Shown: positions 33,262 through 41,040 of the stretch, one piece after another
Position numbering within the stretch: position 1 is the first letter of the stretch
Layout of the letters: each line of letters starts with the position of its first letter
Origin: Natrinema hispanicum
Lineage (GTDB): Archaea; Halobacteriota; Halobacteria; Halobacteriales; Natrialbaceae
Direction of reading: 5' to 3'
Length of the DNA: 64,000 bases
Assembly: GCF_900111485.1 (NCBI RefSeq)
Contig: NZ_FOIC01000011.1
Location: forward strand, 40,933-104,932
Notes under the pieces: generated by a model
The model's database searches: none
What the model was told of the DNA's origin: nothing
Seen by the model: only the letters and a program-made list of their open reading frames with translations
Translations under genes and position numbers: made by a program

Positions 33262-33408
33262 ATGCTGGATACCATCATCGGCCTCCTCCCCGACGACCCC
33301 GTCATCATCGCGGTCGTCGCCATTTTGCTGTCGCTGGTCTTTTTCGCGTATCTCCTCTTGCGACGAACCGTCCTCGAGTTCCGCGATGGGATGCGCGGTG
33401 AGCGCTGA
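33262..33408 (+). CDS. small single-pass membrane protein (48 aa)
   Basis: MLDTIIGLLPDDPVIIAVVA, then a hydrophobic helix (about 14-33) and a basic tail RRTVLEFRDGMRGER. One TM helix with a positively charged cytoplasmic end. The pattern (short periplasmic lead, TM, Arg-rich tail) is common among conserved haloarchaeal micro-proteins. Function unknown. Confidence 0.6.
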   Translation: MLDTIIGLLPDDPVIIAVVAILLSLVFFAYLLLRRTVLEFRDGMRGER

Positions 33409-33487
33409 CGACAGCAGGGCAGACGCCTCGTGTCGGCGACGCTCCGCATCACGAACCGTTTTTTCCCTCCCCTTCTAATACCGGGAC

Positions 33488-34582
33488 ATGGATCCACGCA
33501 TTCGGGAACACGCCGAGATCATTGCCAACCACTCGGTCGATCTGGAGGAGGGTGACAACGTTATCATCGACGCCCATCCGGTCGCCGAGGACCTGGTCGT
33601 CGCGCTCCACGAAGTGATCGGCGATCAGGGGGCAAACCCCGTCACCACGAGCCAGCGAACCGGCAAGCGAAGTCAGCGGGCCTTCCTGCGGGCGTCCGAC
33701 GGCGAGTTCGAGACGCCCGAGCACGAACGCGCGCTCGTCGAGCACAGCGACGTCTACATCGCGATCCGGGCCAGCGACAACGTCACCCAGACAAGCGACG
33801 TCGACCCCGAGATCAGCGCCGCCTACCAGCAGGCCCACCGGCCCATCTTGAACGAACGGCTCTCCAAACGCTGGTGTCTCACGCAGTTCCCCGCACCCGC
33901 CAACGCCCAGCTCGCGGAGATGAGTACCGAAGGCTACGAGAACTTCGTCTGGGACGCGGTCAACAAAGACTGGGAAGCCCAGCGCGAACATCAGGAACAC
34001 ATGGTCGAGATCATGGACCCCGCCGACGAGGTCCGCATCAAAAGCGGCGACACGACCGACGTGACCATGTCCGTCGCAGGCAATCCGACGCTGAATGACC
34101 ACGGCGAACACAACCTCCCCGGCGGCGAGGTCTTCACTGCACCCCAGCCCGACAGCGTCGAGGGTGAGGTCCTGTTCGACATGCCACTGTACCACCAGGG
34201 TCGCGAGATTACGGACGTCTACCTCGAGTTCGAGGGCGGCGAGGTCGTCGACCATTCGGCGGCGAAAAACGAGGACGTCCTGACGGAAGTCCTCAATACC
34301 GACGACGGTGCGCGCCGACTCGGAGAACTTGGCATCGGGATGAATCGCGACATCGACCAGTTCACCTACAACATGCTGTTCGACGAGAAAATGGGCGACA
34401 CCGTCCACATGGCCGTCGGTCGGGCCTACGACGACACCGTCGGCGAGGACAACGAACAGAACGAGTCGGCGGTCCACGTCGACATGATCGTCGACATGAG
34501 CGACGACTCGTTCATCGAAGTCGACGGCGAGGTCGTCCAGCGTGACGGGACGTTCCGATTCGAAGACGGGTTCGAGGAGTAG
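33488..34582 (+). CDS. M29-family aminopeptidase
   Basis: 364 residues, thermophilic metalloprotease (AmpS/AmpII-type) family. Family stretches are EHAEIIANHSVDLEEGDNVI at the N-terminus, YIAIRASDNVTQTSDVDPEI, the metal-site region LPGGEVFTAPQPDSVEGEVL and the C-terminal GDTVHMAVGRAYDDTVGEDN, in which the Glu, His and Asp of the two-metal centre lie. It should remove N-terminal residues from peptides in the cytoplasm. Length is slightly below the usual 370-410. Confidence 0.93.
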   Translation: MDPRIREHAEIIANHSVDLEEGDNVIIDAHPVAEDLVVALHEVIGDQGANPVTTSQRTGKRSQRAFLRASDGEFETPEHERALVEHSDVYIAIRASDNVTQTSDVDPEISAAYQQAHRPILNERLSKRWCLTQFPAPANAQLAEMSTEGYENFVWDAVNKDWEAQREHQEHMVEIMDPADEVRIKSGDTTDVTMSVAGNPTLNDHGEHNLPGGEVFTAPQPDSVEGEVLFDMPLYHQGREITDVYLEFEGGEVVDHSAAKNEDVLTEVLNTDDGARRLGELGIGMNRDIDQFTYNMLFDEKMGDTVHMAVGRAYDDTVGEDNEQNESAVHVDMIVDMSDDSFIEVDGEVVQRDGTFRFEDGFEE

Positions 34583-34711
34583 CGCGGTTCGGAGCGAACG
34601 AAGTGGGAAAGAATCGCGAGACGCGGCGCGCTCCATTCTCGAGGCAGTTTTATCGAAGCGTTTTCACGAGAGCAGCGAGGTGCGAAGCCGATCGGTCGGG
34701 CACCAATCGGG

Positions 34712-34717
34712 TTTATA
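34712..34717 (+). promoter_or_regulatory. TATA box of the universal stress gene
   Basis: TTTATA in GGGTTTATACGTCGG lies 24-29 nt before the ATG at 34741, a textbook leaderless haloarchaeal promoter. Confidence 0.6.
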
Positions 34718-34740
34718 CGTCGGAAACCGAGATTACAGGT

Positions 34741-35157
34741 ATGGCAATACTCGTCGCGTACGACGGCTCCGAACCCGCACAGAAGGCAGTCGAACACGCG
34801 TTTACCACGTATCCCGACGAGGAAATCGTGCTGTTGCGCGTCATCGAAGCGGCGGACGGCTCCACGGGAGCCGGGATCATGGCCGCACAGGAGATGTTCC
34901 GGGACCGCGAGGAGAAAGTCTCCAAGGAGCTCCCCGAGGAGATCAAAGCGATCGTCAGCGATCCTGACATCGACTTTCAGACCGAAACAGCCGTTGGCAA
35001 GCCCGCACGCGAGGTCGTCCGCTTTGCGGAGGACAACGACATCGATCACATCATCATCGGCAGCCACGGCCGATCCGGCCTCTCGCGGGTCCTACTCGGC
35101 AGCGTCGCAGAGAAGATCGTCCGTCGTGCACCTGTTCCGGTGACCGTCTTCCGCTAA
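34741..35157 (+). CDS. universal stress protein (UspA family)
   Basis: 138 residues from the ATG at 34741. It begins MAILVAYDGSEPAQKAVEHA and ends IIIGSHGRSGLSRVLLGSVA, then EKIVRRAPVPVTVFR, which includes the G2xG9xG(S) ATP-binding motif. It therefore belongs to the ATP-binding class of USP. Single domain, cytoplasmic. Haloarchaea have many paralogues; the specific stress is unknown. Confidence 0.95.
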   Translation: MAILVAYDGSEPAQKAVEHAFTTYPDEEIVLLRVIEAADGSTGAGIMAAQEMFRDREEKVSKELPEEIKAIVSDPDIDFQTETAVGKPAREVVRFAEDNDIDHIIIGSHGRSGLSRVLLGSVAEKIVRRAPVPVTVFR

Positions 35158-35183
35158 CTCGGGGACCTCGAGCGCGACCGCAA

Positions 35184-35840
35184 TCAGACGTCGATAAGGG
35201 CCGTGACCATTTCTGAGACGACCGCGAGTTCGTCCTCGTTGATGCCGTGACCCATCCCCTCGTAGAGCCGTTTCGTCACGTCGGCGTCCATCGACTCGAG
35301 AACGGCAGCCGTCTCGTGGACCCGTTCTTTGGGAATATATGGGTCAGTGTCACTACAGCCCAGAAAGACCGGCGTCCCCTCGAGATCGCCGGGATACTCG
35401 TCGTCCAGTGTTTCGCCGATGAGCCCCCCACTGAGCGCGGCGAGTCCGCCGTAGCGGCGTGGGTTGCGCGCGAGATACTCGCTGGCGAGACAGGCACCCT
35501 GCGAGAAACCGATCAGCATGACCCGTTCGGTCGGAATGCCCGCATCGGCAGCCTCGTTGATCGCGTCGCTGATCGCCTGCAGGCCCGACCTGCGGCCGGG
35601 CTCGTTTTGCTCGACAGGCGCGAGAAACGAGCTCGGATACCAGGTCTGGCGGGCTGCCTGTGGCGCGAGGACGGCGACCCCCTCCTGAATGACGTCGGCG
35701 GCCAACTGGAGCATCCCTCGTGCGGTCGCCCCGCGGCCGTGGGTGCAGACGAGCGCCGCCTCGGCGTCTTCGAGGTCGGTCCCGGCGGTGGCGAGTTGCT
35801 GGCCCTGATGGGGGCCGTCGACGTGCTCGCCGGCGCTCAT
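35184..35840 (-). CDS. phospholipase/carboxylesterase-type alpha/beta hydrolase (MhqD-like)
   Basis: 218 residues. The nucleophile elbow is MLIGFSQGACLASEYLA (GFSQG, catalytic Ser), the Asp is in FLGCSDTDPYIPKERVHETA and the His in YEGMGHGINEDEL. It overlaps the VOC gene by 4 nt (ATGA), so the pair is one unit. In Bacillus, MhqD (hydrolase) and MhqO (VOC dioxygenase) act together against quinones; the same pairing here suggests a related role (inference). Confidence 0.93.
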   Translation of the reverse strand: MSAGEHVDGPHQGQQLATAGTDLEDAEAALVCTHGRGATARGMLQLAADVIQEGVAVLAPQAARQTWYPSSFLAPVEQNEPGRRSGLQAISDAINEAADAGIPTERVMLIGFSQGACLASEYLARNPRRYGGLAALSGGLIGETLDDEYPGDLEGTPVFLGCSDTDPYIPKERVHETAAVLESMDADVTKRLYEGMGHGINEDELAVVSEMVTALIDV

Positions 35841-36457
35841 TCGAGCCCACCGACGCCGGCGCTGGCGTCGGGCAGGTCGTGTTCGACGACCTCGAGCCCG
35901 ATGGCCTCGATTGCGCCGCGGAGGTGCTCGTCTTTGGCGTAGTCGGCCCCGTCTTCCTCGCGGAGTTCCTGAGCTTTGGCCAGCACTTCGCCGCGACGGT
36001 CGTCGGGGATTTCGTATTTGTCCGTCGAGAGTTCGATCACGAGCCCGTTGTTGTCGCGGGTGTAGATCGAGTGGAAAATGCCCCGGTCGAAGACGTTGTA
36101 GCCGTGGCCGGCGTCCTCGAGTGCCTGCATCGTCACCTCGTACTCGTCGGGGTCGATACTGAAACAGAGGTGATGCACTGCGCCGACACCGGCGCGCTGG
36201 CCGCGGGCAGACGGGCGGTCGTCGCTGACGAAGAAGGTCAGGATGCGGCCGTCACCTGTATCGAAGAACAGGTGGGTCTGTGAGGGATCGTCGAGATTCG
36301 GCTGGCGCAACACCAGCGGCATGCCGAGTAAGTCCTGGTAGAACTCGATCGTGTCTTCCTCGTTGGATCCCCAGATGGTGATGTGGTCGGTCCCCGAAGT
36401 GTGGACGGGGCTGTCGGGTAGTTCGTGCGTGACTGGCGTGGGTTCGTCGTGAGCCAT
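35837..36457 (-). CDS. VOC-family (glyoxalase/dioxygenase fold) protein, MhqO-like
   Basis: 206 residues from the ATG at 36457 (MAHDEPTPVTHELPDSPVHT). The frame stays open 64 codons further up with Arg-rich non-protein-like sequence, so the internal ATG is preferred. Candidate metal ligands are the His in GTDHITIWGSN, the second His in GVGAVHHLCFSID and the Glu in NGLVIELSTDKYE, a 2-His-1-Glu set. It has one VOC module pair plus a charged C-terminal tail, shorter than the about 310-aa ring-cleaving MhqO. It is coupled to the carboxylesterase gene. Confidence 0.88.
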   Translation of the reverse strand: MAHDEPTPVTHELPDSPVHTSGTDHITIWGSNEEDTIEFYQDLLGMPLVLRQPNLDDPSQTHLFFDTGDGRILTFFVSDDRPSARGQRAGVGAVHHLCFSIDPDEYEVTMQALEDAGHGYNVFDRGIFHSIYTRDNNGLVIELSTDKYEIPDDRRGEVLAKAQELREEDGADYAKDEHLRGAIEAIGLEVVEHDLPDASAGVGGLE

Positions 36458-36510
36458 CGTAGTGGGGTTGTGTGAGTCGGTTCGGTCGAATGAGTCGGCT
36501 ATCGTCGCGT

Positions 36511-37119
36511 TCACTCCGCGACGTGTTCGCCGAAGACGCGCTCGGCGTCGGCAGGGACATCGAAGTCGTGGTAGTGTTCGCCTTTTACCGTCGAGAGGAT
36601 GTTGAGTGCGGCGGCGGCACCGTCGCCCACGGAGATAGCGGCCTGCCACTCCTCGGGGCGGACCATCGCGCCGGTTGCATAGACGCCCTCAACGCTCGTC
36701 TCCATGTCGACGCCGACGTCGACGGTGTCGTCATCGGCGAACGCACAGCCAAGGTCGTCGGCGAGGTCGCGGTTCGCACCGGTCGCGAGCACGACGAAGT
36801 CGGCCTCGTATTCGCTGTCCTCGGTTTCGACGACGAAGCCGTCGTCGGCTTCGCTGACCGCGGTCACTTCCTCGTCCTGTCGGCGGTCGACGCCGAAGTC
36901 GTCGACCTGCTGGCGGGCCGTCGCCATGAACTCGCTGCCGCCGACCGAGCCGACCCCGAGGTAGTTGAACAGGTGGGCCTTGTGCATCCACGTCTCGTCG
37001 GTGTCGAACACCGTCGTCTCGAGGCCGTTTTTCGCCGTAAAGAGGGCTGCACTCAGTCCGGCGGGGCCGCCGCCGACAACGATCACCGATACGTCGTCCG
37101 AAGTCGTCTCGTCGCTCAT
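36511..37119 (-). CDS. short thioredoxin-reductase-like FAD protein
   Basis: 202 residues. The FAD-binding Rossmann motif is VSVIVVGGGPAGLSAALFTA; the second FAD motif is VDMETSVEGVYATGAMVRPE. The protein lacks both the CxxC redox pair and the inserted NADPH domain of classical thioredoxin reductases (about 310-330 aa). It is thus a stripped-down flavoprotein of the kind seen in haloarchaea, and its electron partner is unknown. It lies 53 nt upstream of the VOC-carboxylesterase pair on the same strand, so it may be co-transcribed with them. Confidence 0.88.
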   Translation of the reverse strand: MSDETTSDDVSVIVVGGGPAGLSAALFTAKNGLETTVFDTDETWMHKAHLFNYLGVGSVGGSEFMATARQQVDDFGVDRRQDEEVTAVSEADDGFVVETEDSEYEADFVVLATGANRDLADDLGCAFADDDTVDVGVDMETSVEGVYATGAMVRPEEWQAAISVGDGAAAALNILSTVKGEHYHDFDVPADAERVFGEHVAE

Positions 37120-37199
37120 CTGTAGTTACACAATGTTACTGCAGACGTATCAATCTAGCAGCGACCCCAACGCAACCACGTAACACCGATGTTAGTGGC

Positions 37200-37865
37200 T
37201 CAAATCGGGCCAGCGACGAGTATCGTCGGCACGGCAACGACGGCAAGCCCCTGTCGAAGCGTCAGGCCACGCGCGGCGGCGATAGCGTGGGCCCACAGAT
37301 AGCCCGACCAGAGCGTACAGCCCACGCCGACGACGGTCGCCACAGCGAACAGCGGCTCGAACGCGGGCGGCGACGCGTAGATCCGTGCCGGAACTGTGAC
37401 CCCGATCCGCCAGCTCTCGGTCGGTGTCGCCGGAAACGCAGCCAACAGCGCCGCGAGTGTGATGCCGTTCGCGAGAAGCTGGGGAACGAACCCCCAGGCG
37501 ACGAGACTCACTGTTCGGTCGACGCCGGATTCACTCGCGATCGGCCACGACAGCAGGTAAAACAGCGCCGCAAACGCAATCCAAGCGACCAGCGGCACTG
37601 CAAGCACAGCCGCGAGCAGAACGCCCACGATCCCGGGAACGGACACCGCCCAGCCGGCTGTGACATACCGGAGCGGCGGGAACGCATCGAAGACCACCTC
37701 GTCGGGAATCACTGGCGACTCGAGCAACGAAAGCACCGGTGGGAGCACTCCCAGACACACTGCCCCGGTCGCGATGAGCACGCCGACCGACTGCGAGAGC
37801 GGCGGCACGTCGGCGTCGAAAAACGCCGCCGGATCCACGAGGAGTTGCCACAGGCGACCGTCCAT
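37200..37865 (-). CDS. Yip1-like multi-pass membrane protein
   Basis: 221 residues with about five TM helices: SQSVGVLIATGAVCLGVLPP, VSVPGIVGVLLAAVLAVPLV, AWIAFAALFYLLSWPIASES and two more. The N-terminus, MDGRLWQLLVDPAAFFD, matches the amphipathic lead (LLxDPxxFF) typical of archaeal/bacterial Yip1-domain proteins. Function unknown; family members are integral membrane proteins of about 200 aa. Confidence 0.82.
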   Translation of the reverse strand: MDGRLWQLLVDPAAFFDADVPPLSQSVGVLIATGAVCLGVLPPVLSLLESPVIPDEVVFDAFPPLRYVTAGWAVSVPGIVGVLLAAVLAVPLVAWIAFAALFYLLSWPIASESGVDRTVSLVAWGFVPQLLANGITLAALLAAFPATPTESWRIGVTVPARIYASPPAFEPLFAVATVVGVGCTLWSGYLWAHAIAAARGLTLRQGLAVVAVPTILVAGPI

Positions 37866-38081
37866 ACGTTCATGTTGGTGGCTTGAATATTGAGCGTTTG
37901 TGCTCGAGCGGACGGGACGCAGACGCAGGATTTGCGATTCGATAGTAAGCTGCTATACCAGCGTAGTTCTAGGCGTGCAAAAACTATCCTTCCCTAGCGG
38001 GCAGGATTTTTAGGGCGACAAAAACATTATTTTCGCAATCGAAAGACTTCTTTGTCACGGTACGCTACGAATGGCATACGC

Positions 38082-38981
38082 ATGGAAACCATCATACTGG
38101 TGTTCGTCGCGGGACTGATCACCGCGATAGCCACGGGGATCGGTGCGCTGCCGTTCTTCTTTATCGATGACTTTAGCGACCGATGGAACGTCGGCCTCTG
38201 GGGGATCGCATCGGGCATCATGGTCACGGTGTCGGTGTTCGGCCTCATCGACGAGGGGCTGGCGTCCGCTTCGGGTGGCTTCCCCACGATGATGGTGGGT
38301 GGCCTGCTCGCCGGCGTTGTGCTGGTTGAAGTCGGCGACCGGGTGCTTGACCGCGTCGACATTGGCGACGACGCCGAACACGACCACGACGAGCCGACCG
38401 TCAGCGACGACACAAAGGCGGTACAGACCGACGGTGGGAGTCACGCACACGACGACCACGCACTGGAGGCAAAAGCGGTTGCCCAAGGGAACCCGAAAAC
38501 CCTCCTGCTCATCCTCGGCATCCTCACGATACACAGTTTCCCGGAAGGTGTCGCCGTCGGCGTCTCGTTCGCCGAACTCGGCATGGACGGCGGGCTGCCG
38601 GTCCTCGGGTTCTCGATCCCGATCCTCGCCGTCTTCATGACGATCGCAATCTCGATTCACAACATCCCAGAAGGGACCGCCATTGCCATCCCGATGCGAG
38701 CAATGGGGCTCTCGAACTGGCGGATGGTCGGCGCAGCGATCTTCTCGAGCCTCCCACAGCCGATCGGTGCCGTCATCGCCTACGCGTTCGTCTCGTGGGC
38801 CCACTCGTTCCTCCCGTTCGGCTTTGGCTTCGCCGCCGGCGCGATGGTCTATCTCGTCGCCACCGAGTTCATCCCCGAAGCGATAGAGACCGGTTCGGAC
38901 CTGCCGAATCACGGATACCGAGAGCTGGCCGTCGGCTTCGGCGTCGGGGTCCTCGCGATGCTGCCACTGGTAACGCTGTAA
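38082..38981 (+). CDS. ZIP-family divalent metal transporter (GufA-like)
   Basis: 299 residues from the ATG at 38082 (METIILVFVAGLITAIATGI); the upstream in-frame ATG at 38052 adds only a polar extension. Eight TM helices. The metal site is seen in TM4, LTIHSFPEGVAVGVSFAE, and TM5, ISIHNIPEGTAIAIPMRA (H-x-x-P-E-G). Between TM3 and TM4 is a cytoplasmic His/Asp-rich loop, AEHDHDEPTVSDDTKAVQTD and GGSHAHDDHALE, probably a metal-sensing or storage loop. The upstream 190 nt are AT-rich with short T- and A-runs. Confidence 0.95.
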   Translation: METIILVFVAGLITAIATGIGALPFFFIDDFSDRWNVGLWGIASGIMVTVSVFGLIDEGLASASGGFPTMMVGGLLAGVVLVEVGDRVLDRVDIGDDAEHDHDEPTVSDDTKAVQTDGGSHAHDDHALEAKAVAQGNPKTLLLILGILTIHSFPEGVAVGVSFAELGMDGGLPVLGFSIPILAVFMTIAISIHNIPEGTAIAIPMRAMGLSNWRMVGAAIFSSLPQPIGAVIAYAFVSWAHSFLPFGFGFAAGAMVYLVATEFIPEAIETGSDLPNHGYRELAVGFGVGVLAMLPLVTL

Positions 38982-39390
38982 CTCGTCTGCGCTGAGTCGG
39001 GCGTTTGCGACTGTCTTGTGCGCGTTCATGGGTTTCTCGGAACTTATTCAGCGCCATGCAGCGGGCGGCAACCCGCCTTGGGATGAACGTTTCTGAGCCC
39101 TGTTGTTCCAATTGAAACGGTGAGAGTCCGCTGGGTGAATCGCTTGACCACTCCCACACCGAGACTCGCACGACAGCGCGGCGGTGTTCAATTGTAAACG
39201 TTCAGCTACACCTCTTTGATATAGTGAACACTGGCCCACCGCACACTGCTCGCTCCCGATTGGGAACGTCGCGACCGATGGGCGCGCAATCTGGTGCCAC
39301 ACTTTTAATGGCGCGCGCGAGTGAGCCGCTTGAAGCAAGCCAGCTGACACGGAACCAGGTTCGCTAACGGAGCGCTGGATTAGTCTGGAC
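38982..39390. other. 409-nt non-coding stretch after the ZIP gene
   Basis: No protein gene is supported. A hairpin GCGGG/CCCGC with a 6-nt loop lies at 39061-39076, followed by mixed-composition DNA. A TATA-like TTTTAA lies near 39303-39308 on the plus strand, with no ORF behind it, so a short non-coding transcript cannot be excluded. It forms the left flank of the AT-rich gene at 39391. Confidence 0.5.
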
Positions 39391-40125
39391 TTAGCTTGTA
39401 GTATATATGTTCTCTCGTAGCTGGAATAGAACTTTAGCGACGTATGTCGCGTCTTTAGACTTCTCACTGATCTCCTCATCCTTTACAAGGTTCTCAACAG
39501 TATGGGCAGAAGAATTACCTTTATCTTGGAACTCTCTGATTTTGTAGATTAAATCTGAATCAACAGCGCTAGAAAATCGCTTAAGTTCATCTTTGCTCTT
39601 CTTTAGAGAATTAACGAGTTCATCGAAATTCTGTCTTCTTCCATTTTCTTTATCAAAATATAGTCCAATATCTTCTGGCGAATCATGATATGCTCTCAGC
39701 GAATCATAAATGAGATTTTCAATTAACTTTCGATAAAGAACATATGTGGCATTATTGGAATTTACTCTGTAGCACTGATTTATTTCATGGACTAATTGGA
39801 GGTAGAATCTCCCAGACACATCCTTATCGGAGATAGCAATGAAAGACCCATCGCGAGTCTCGTGATTTTTGACCGGATCAACCCACGGGAAATCAGATCC
39901 GCAACCAGAGCAATAGTTTGGTAGATCTCTTTTATCAAAAGGTCGAGGAACCTCCGAGGGTTTATTAACTGGTATGTGAGTATCCAGACAATTGGGACAG
40001 GTCTTGAAGGCCTCAGTGCCACATTCCGGACAAAAATCGGGACTATCAAGTCGATGGTCAGCATCCGGATTTGGATCTGTATCTAATACATGACCATTCT
40101 GACAAACCCTTGAATATAGCTTCAT
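39391..40125 (-). CDS. AT-rich orphan: DUF2321-like zinc ribbon plus DUF4145/HEPN-like C-terminus
   Basis: 244 residues from the ATG at 40125 (MKLYSRVCQNGHVLDTDPNP). The N-terminal third is a zinc-ribbon region: CQNGH, CPECGTEAFKTCPNC and YCSGCGSDFPW, the order and spacing I associate with DUF2321. The C-terminal part is helical and contains LIENLIYDSLRAYH and KIREFQDKGNSSAHTVENLV, with the IR...GN..AH pattern of DUF4145-type domains, which are related to HEPN proteins (Arg197 and His208 are the candidate pair). It is strikingly A/T-rich, with AGA/ATA-type codons unlike its neighbours, and lies next to tRNA-Arg, so recent transfer is likely. A defence or toxin role is only a guess. Confidence 0.8.
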   Translation of the reverse strand: MKLYSRVCQNGHVLDTDPNPDADHRLDSPDFCPECGTEAFKTCPNCLDTHIPVNKPSEVPRPFDKRDLPNYCSGCGSDFPWVDPVKNHETRDGSFIAISDKDVSGRFYLQLVHEINQCYRVNSNNATYVLYRKLIENLIYDSLRAYHDSPEDIGLYFDKENGRRQNFDELVNSLKKSKDELKRFSSAVDSDLIYKIREFQDKGNSSAHTVENLVKDEEISEKSKDATYVAKVLFQLRENIYTTS

Positions 40126-40420
40126 CAATAGCCAATATAGTATTTGATAAGACAATAAGGATTGTTGTCTTATCAGGCAGTAGTACATCACCGTTTCGAG
40201 TGTTTCAACTGGATTTCTGCTGTGCGGAGGTGGGGGTGGGGCGCTGTGATTTTTTGGCGCTGTCGCCGTGGCGACACCCGCCAGGGAGGGTTTCGTGCGA
40301 AGCGTAAACCGACCCCGCCGGCGTTGCGGTGCGATCGCCGTGCCGACCCCGGCCTTCGAGGGCCTCCGCGGCAACCGTCGAGCGATTCTCGAAGCTGTCG
40401 GACTGCAGCCGTAACAGGAT

Positions 40421-40483
40421 CGATGGGATTTGAACCACGCCGGCGGCTCGCTATCGCTCGCCGCCGTCTACTTCAAACCCATC
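40421..40483. repeat. tRNA-derived inverted repeat (possible att scar)
   Basis: CGATGGGATTTGAACC at 40421-40436 is identical to 40531-40546, the T-arm/acceptor part of the neighbouring tRNA-Arg gene, in the same orientation. The block then forms a long inverted repeat with TTCAAACCCATC at 40472-40483 (one base missing), with an inner stem CGGCGG (40441-40446)/CCGCCG (40461-40466). Partial copies of tRNA 3' ends next to the gene are the usual trace of integrative elements; no integrase is present here. Confidence 0.6.
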
Positions 40484-40494
40484 TCAGTGTACTA

Positions 40495-40521
40495 CTGTCG
40501 CTCACGAAGTGTTCGCGACAG
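40495..40521 (-). terminator. stem-loop directly 3' of tRNA-Arg
   Basis: CTGTCGC (40495-40501) pairs with GCGACAG (40515-40521), with an inner CAC/GTG stem in the loop. It begins 4 nt past the discriminator base of tRNA-Arg, so it is probably part of the tRNA precursor trailer, acting in termination or 3' processing. Confidence 0.4.
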
Positions 40522-40524
40522 AAG

Positions 40525-40599
40525 CGGGCACGATGGGATTTGAACCCACGACCGTCGGATTAGAAGTCCGACGCTCTTTCCGGACTGAGCTACGTGCCC
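40525..40599 (-). tRNA. tRNA-Arg (anticodon TCT)
   Basis: 75-nt cloverleaf. Acceptor GGGCACG pairs with CGTGCCC, discriminator G. The anticodon stem TCGGA/TCCGA encloses the loop CTTCTAA, giving TCT for AGA codons. The T-arm contains GGGTTCAAATCCC. No intron and no encoded CCA. Confidence 0.95.
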
Positions 40600-40624
40600 T
40601 CGAGTCAAAATCCACGACGGAACA

Positions 40625-40634
40625 GTATAAGCAG
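40625..40634 (-). promoter_or_regulatory. TATA-like box of tRNA-Arg
   Basis: The minus-strand GCTTATACTG lies about 26-35 nt before the first tRNA base, at archaeal promoter distance. Confidence 0.5.
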
Positions 40635-40719
40635 TTGGGATTCCGTCAGCCAGTATCCGACGAACCGCCCGAAAAAGAAAACCGGATGTCAATCGCATCG
40701 CCGTTACCGCTGCCCGGCG

Positions 40720-41040
40720 TCAGAACGCGACCTCGGACTCGTTGTCGCTCTCGGCTTCGGTGGTGTCGTCGGTCGACTCGTTGCTCGAGTTCGCGTCGGC
40801 GTCAGTGGACTCGTTGCCCAGTCCGCCGTCGGATTCGTTCCCGAGTCCACCGTCGTCGGACTCGTTCCCGCCGGTGCCGAAGTCACTGGATTCCGTAGAT
40901 CCGTCGCTCGGTTCGCCCGACTCGTCGCCTGCCGTCTCGTTACTGGATTCACCGCTGTCCATACAACCTGCCACTGCAGCGATCAGTCCGGTGCCGACTC
41001 CGGCCGTGAAGTGACGCCTGTCGATGATCTTGTCTGTCAT
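40720..41040 (-). CDS. acidic Ser/Gly/Asn-rich Tat lipoprotein
   Basis: 106 residues from the ATG at 41040. The twin-arginine signal is IIDRRHFTAGVGTGLIAAVA, followed by the lipobox cysteine in VAGCMDSG. The mature part is low-complexity: repeated GGNESDDGGLGNESDGGLGN and SSNESTDDTTEAESDNESE. It contains several N-x-S/T sequons. No domain is recognised. It is probably a surface-anchored, heavily glycosylated spacer-type protein (inference). Confidence 0.7.
   Translation of the reverse strand: MTDKIIDRRHFTAGVGTGLIAAVAGCMDSGESSNETAGDESGEPSDGSTESSDFGTGGNESDDGGLGNESDGGLGNESTDADANSSNESTDDTTEAESDNESEVAF

Larger units (their letters stand above)
40126..40524. other. non-coding stretch between the AT-rich orphan and tRNA-Arg
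   Basis: The first 75 nt are AT-rich and hold the orphan's promoter. The rest turns abruptly GC-rich. It contains a perfect 7-bp inverted repeat TGTCGCC-GT-GGCGACA (40261-40276), the tRNA-derived inverted repeat at 40421-40483 and the hairpin at 40495-40521. No gene is supported. Confidence 0.6.

Noticed and set aside
39061..39076. Hairpin after the ZIP gene as part of an SRP or RNase P RNA
   Set aside because: A single short GCGGG/CCCGC stem is present, but no larger conserved RNA core is visible around it.
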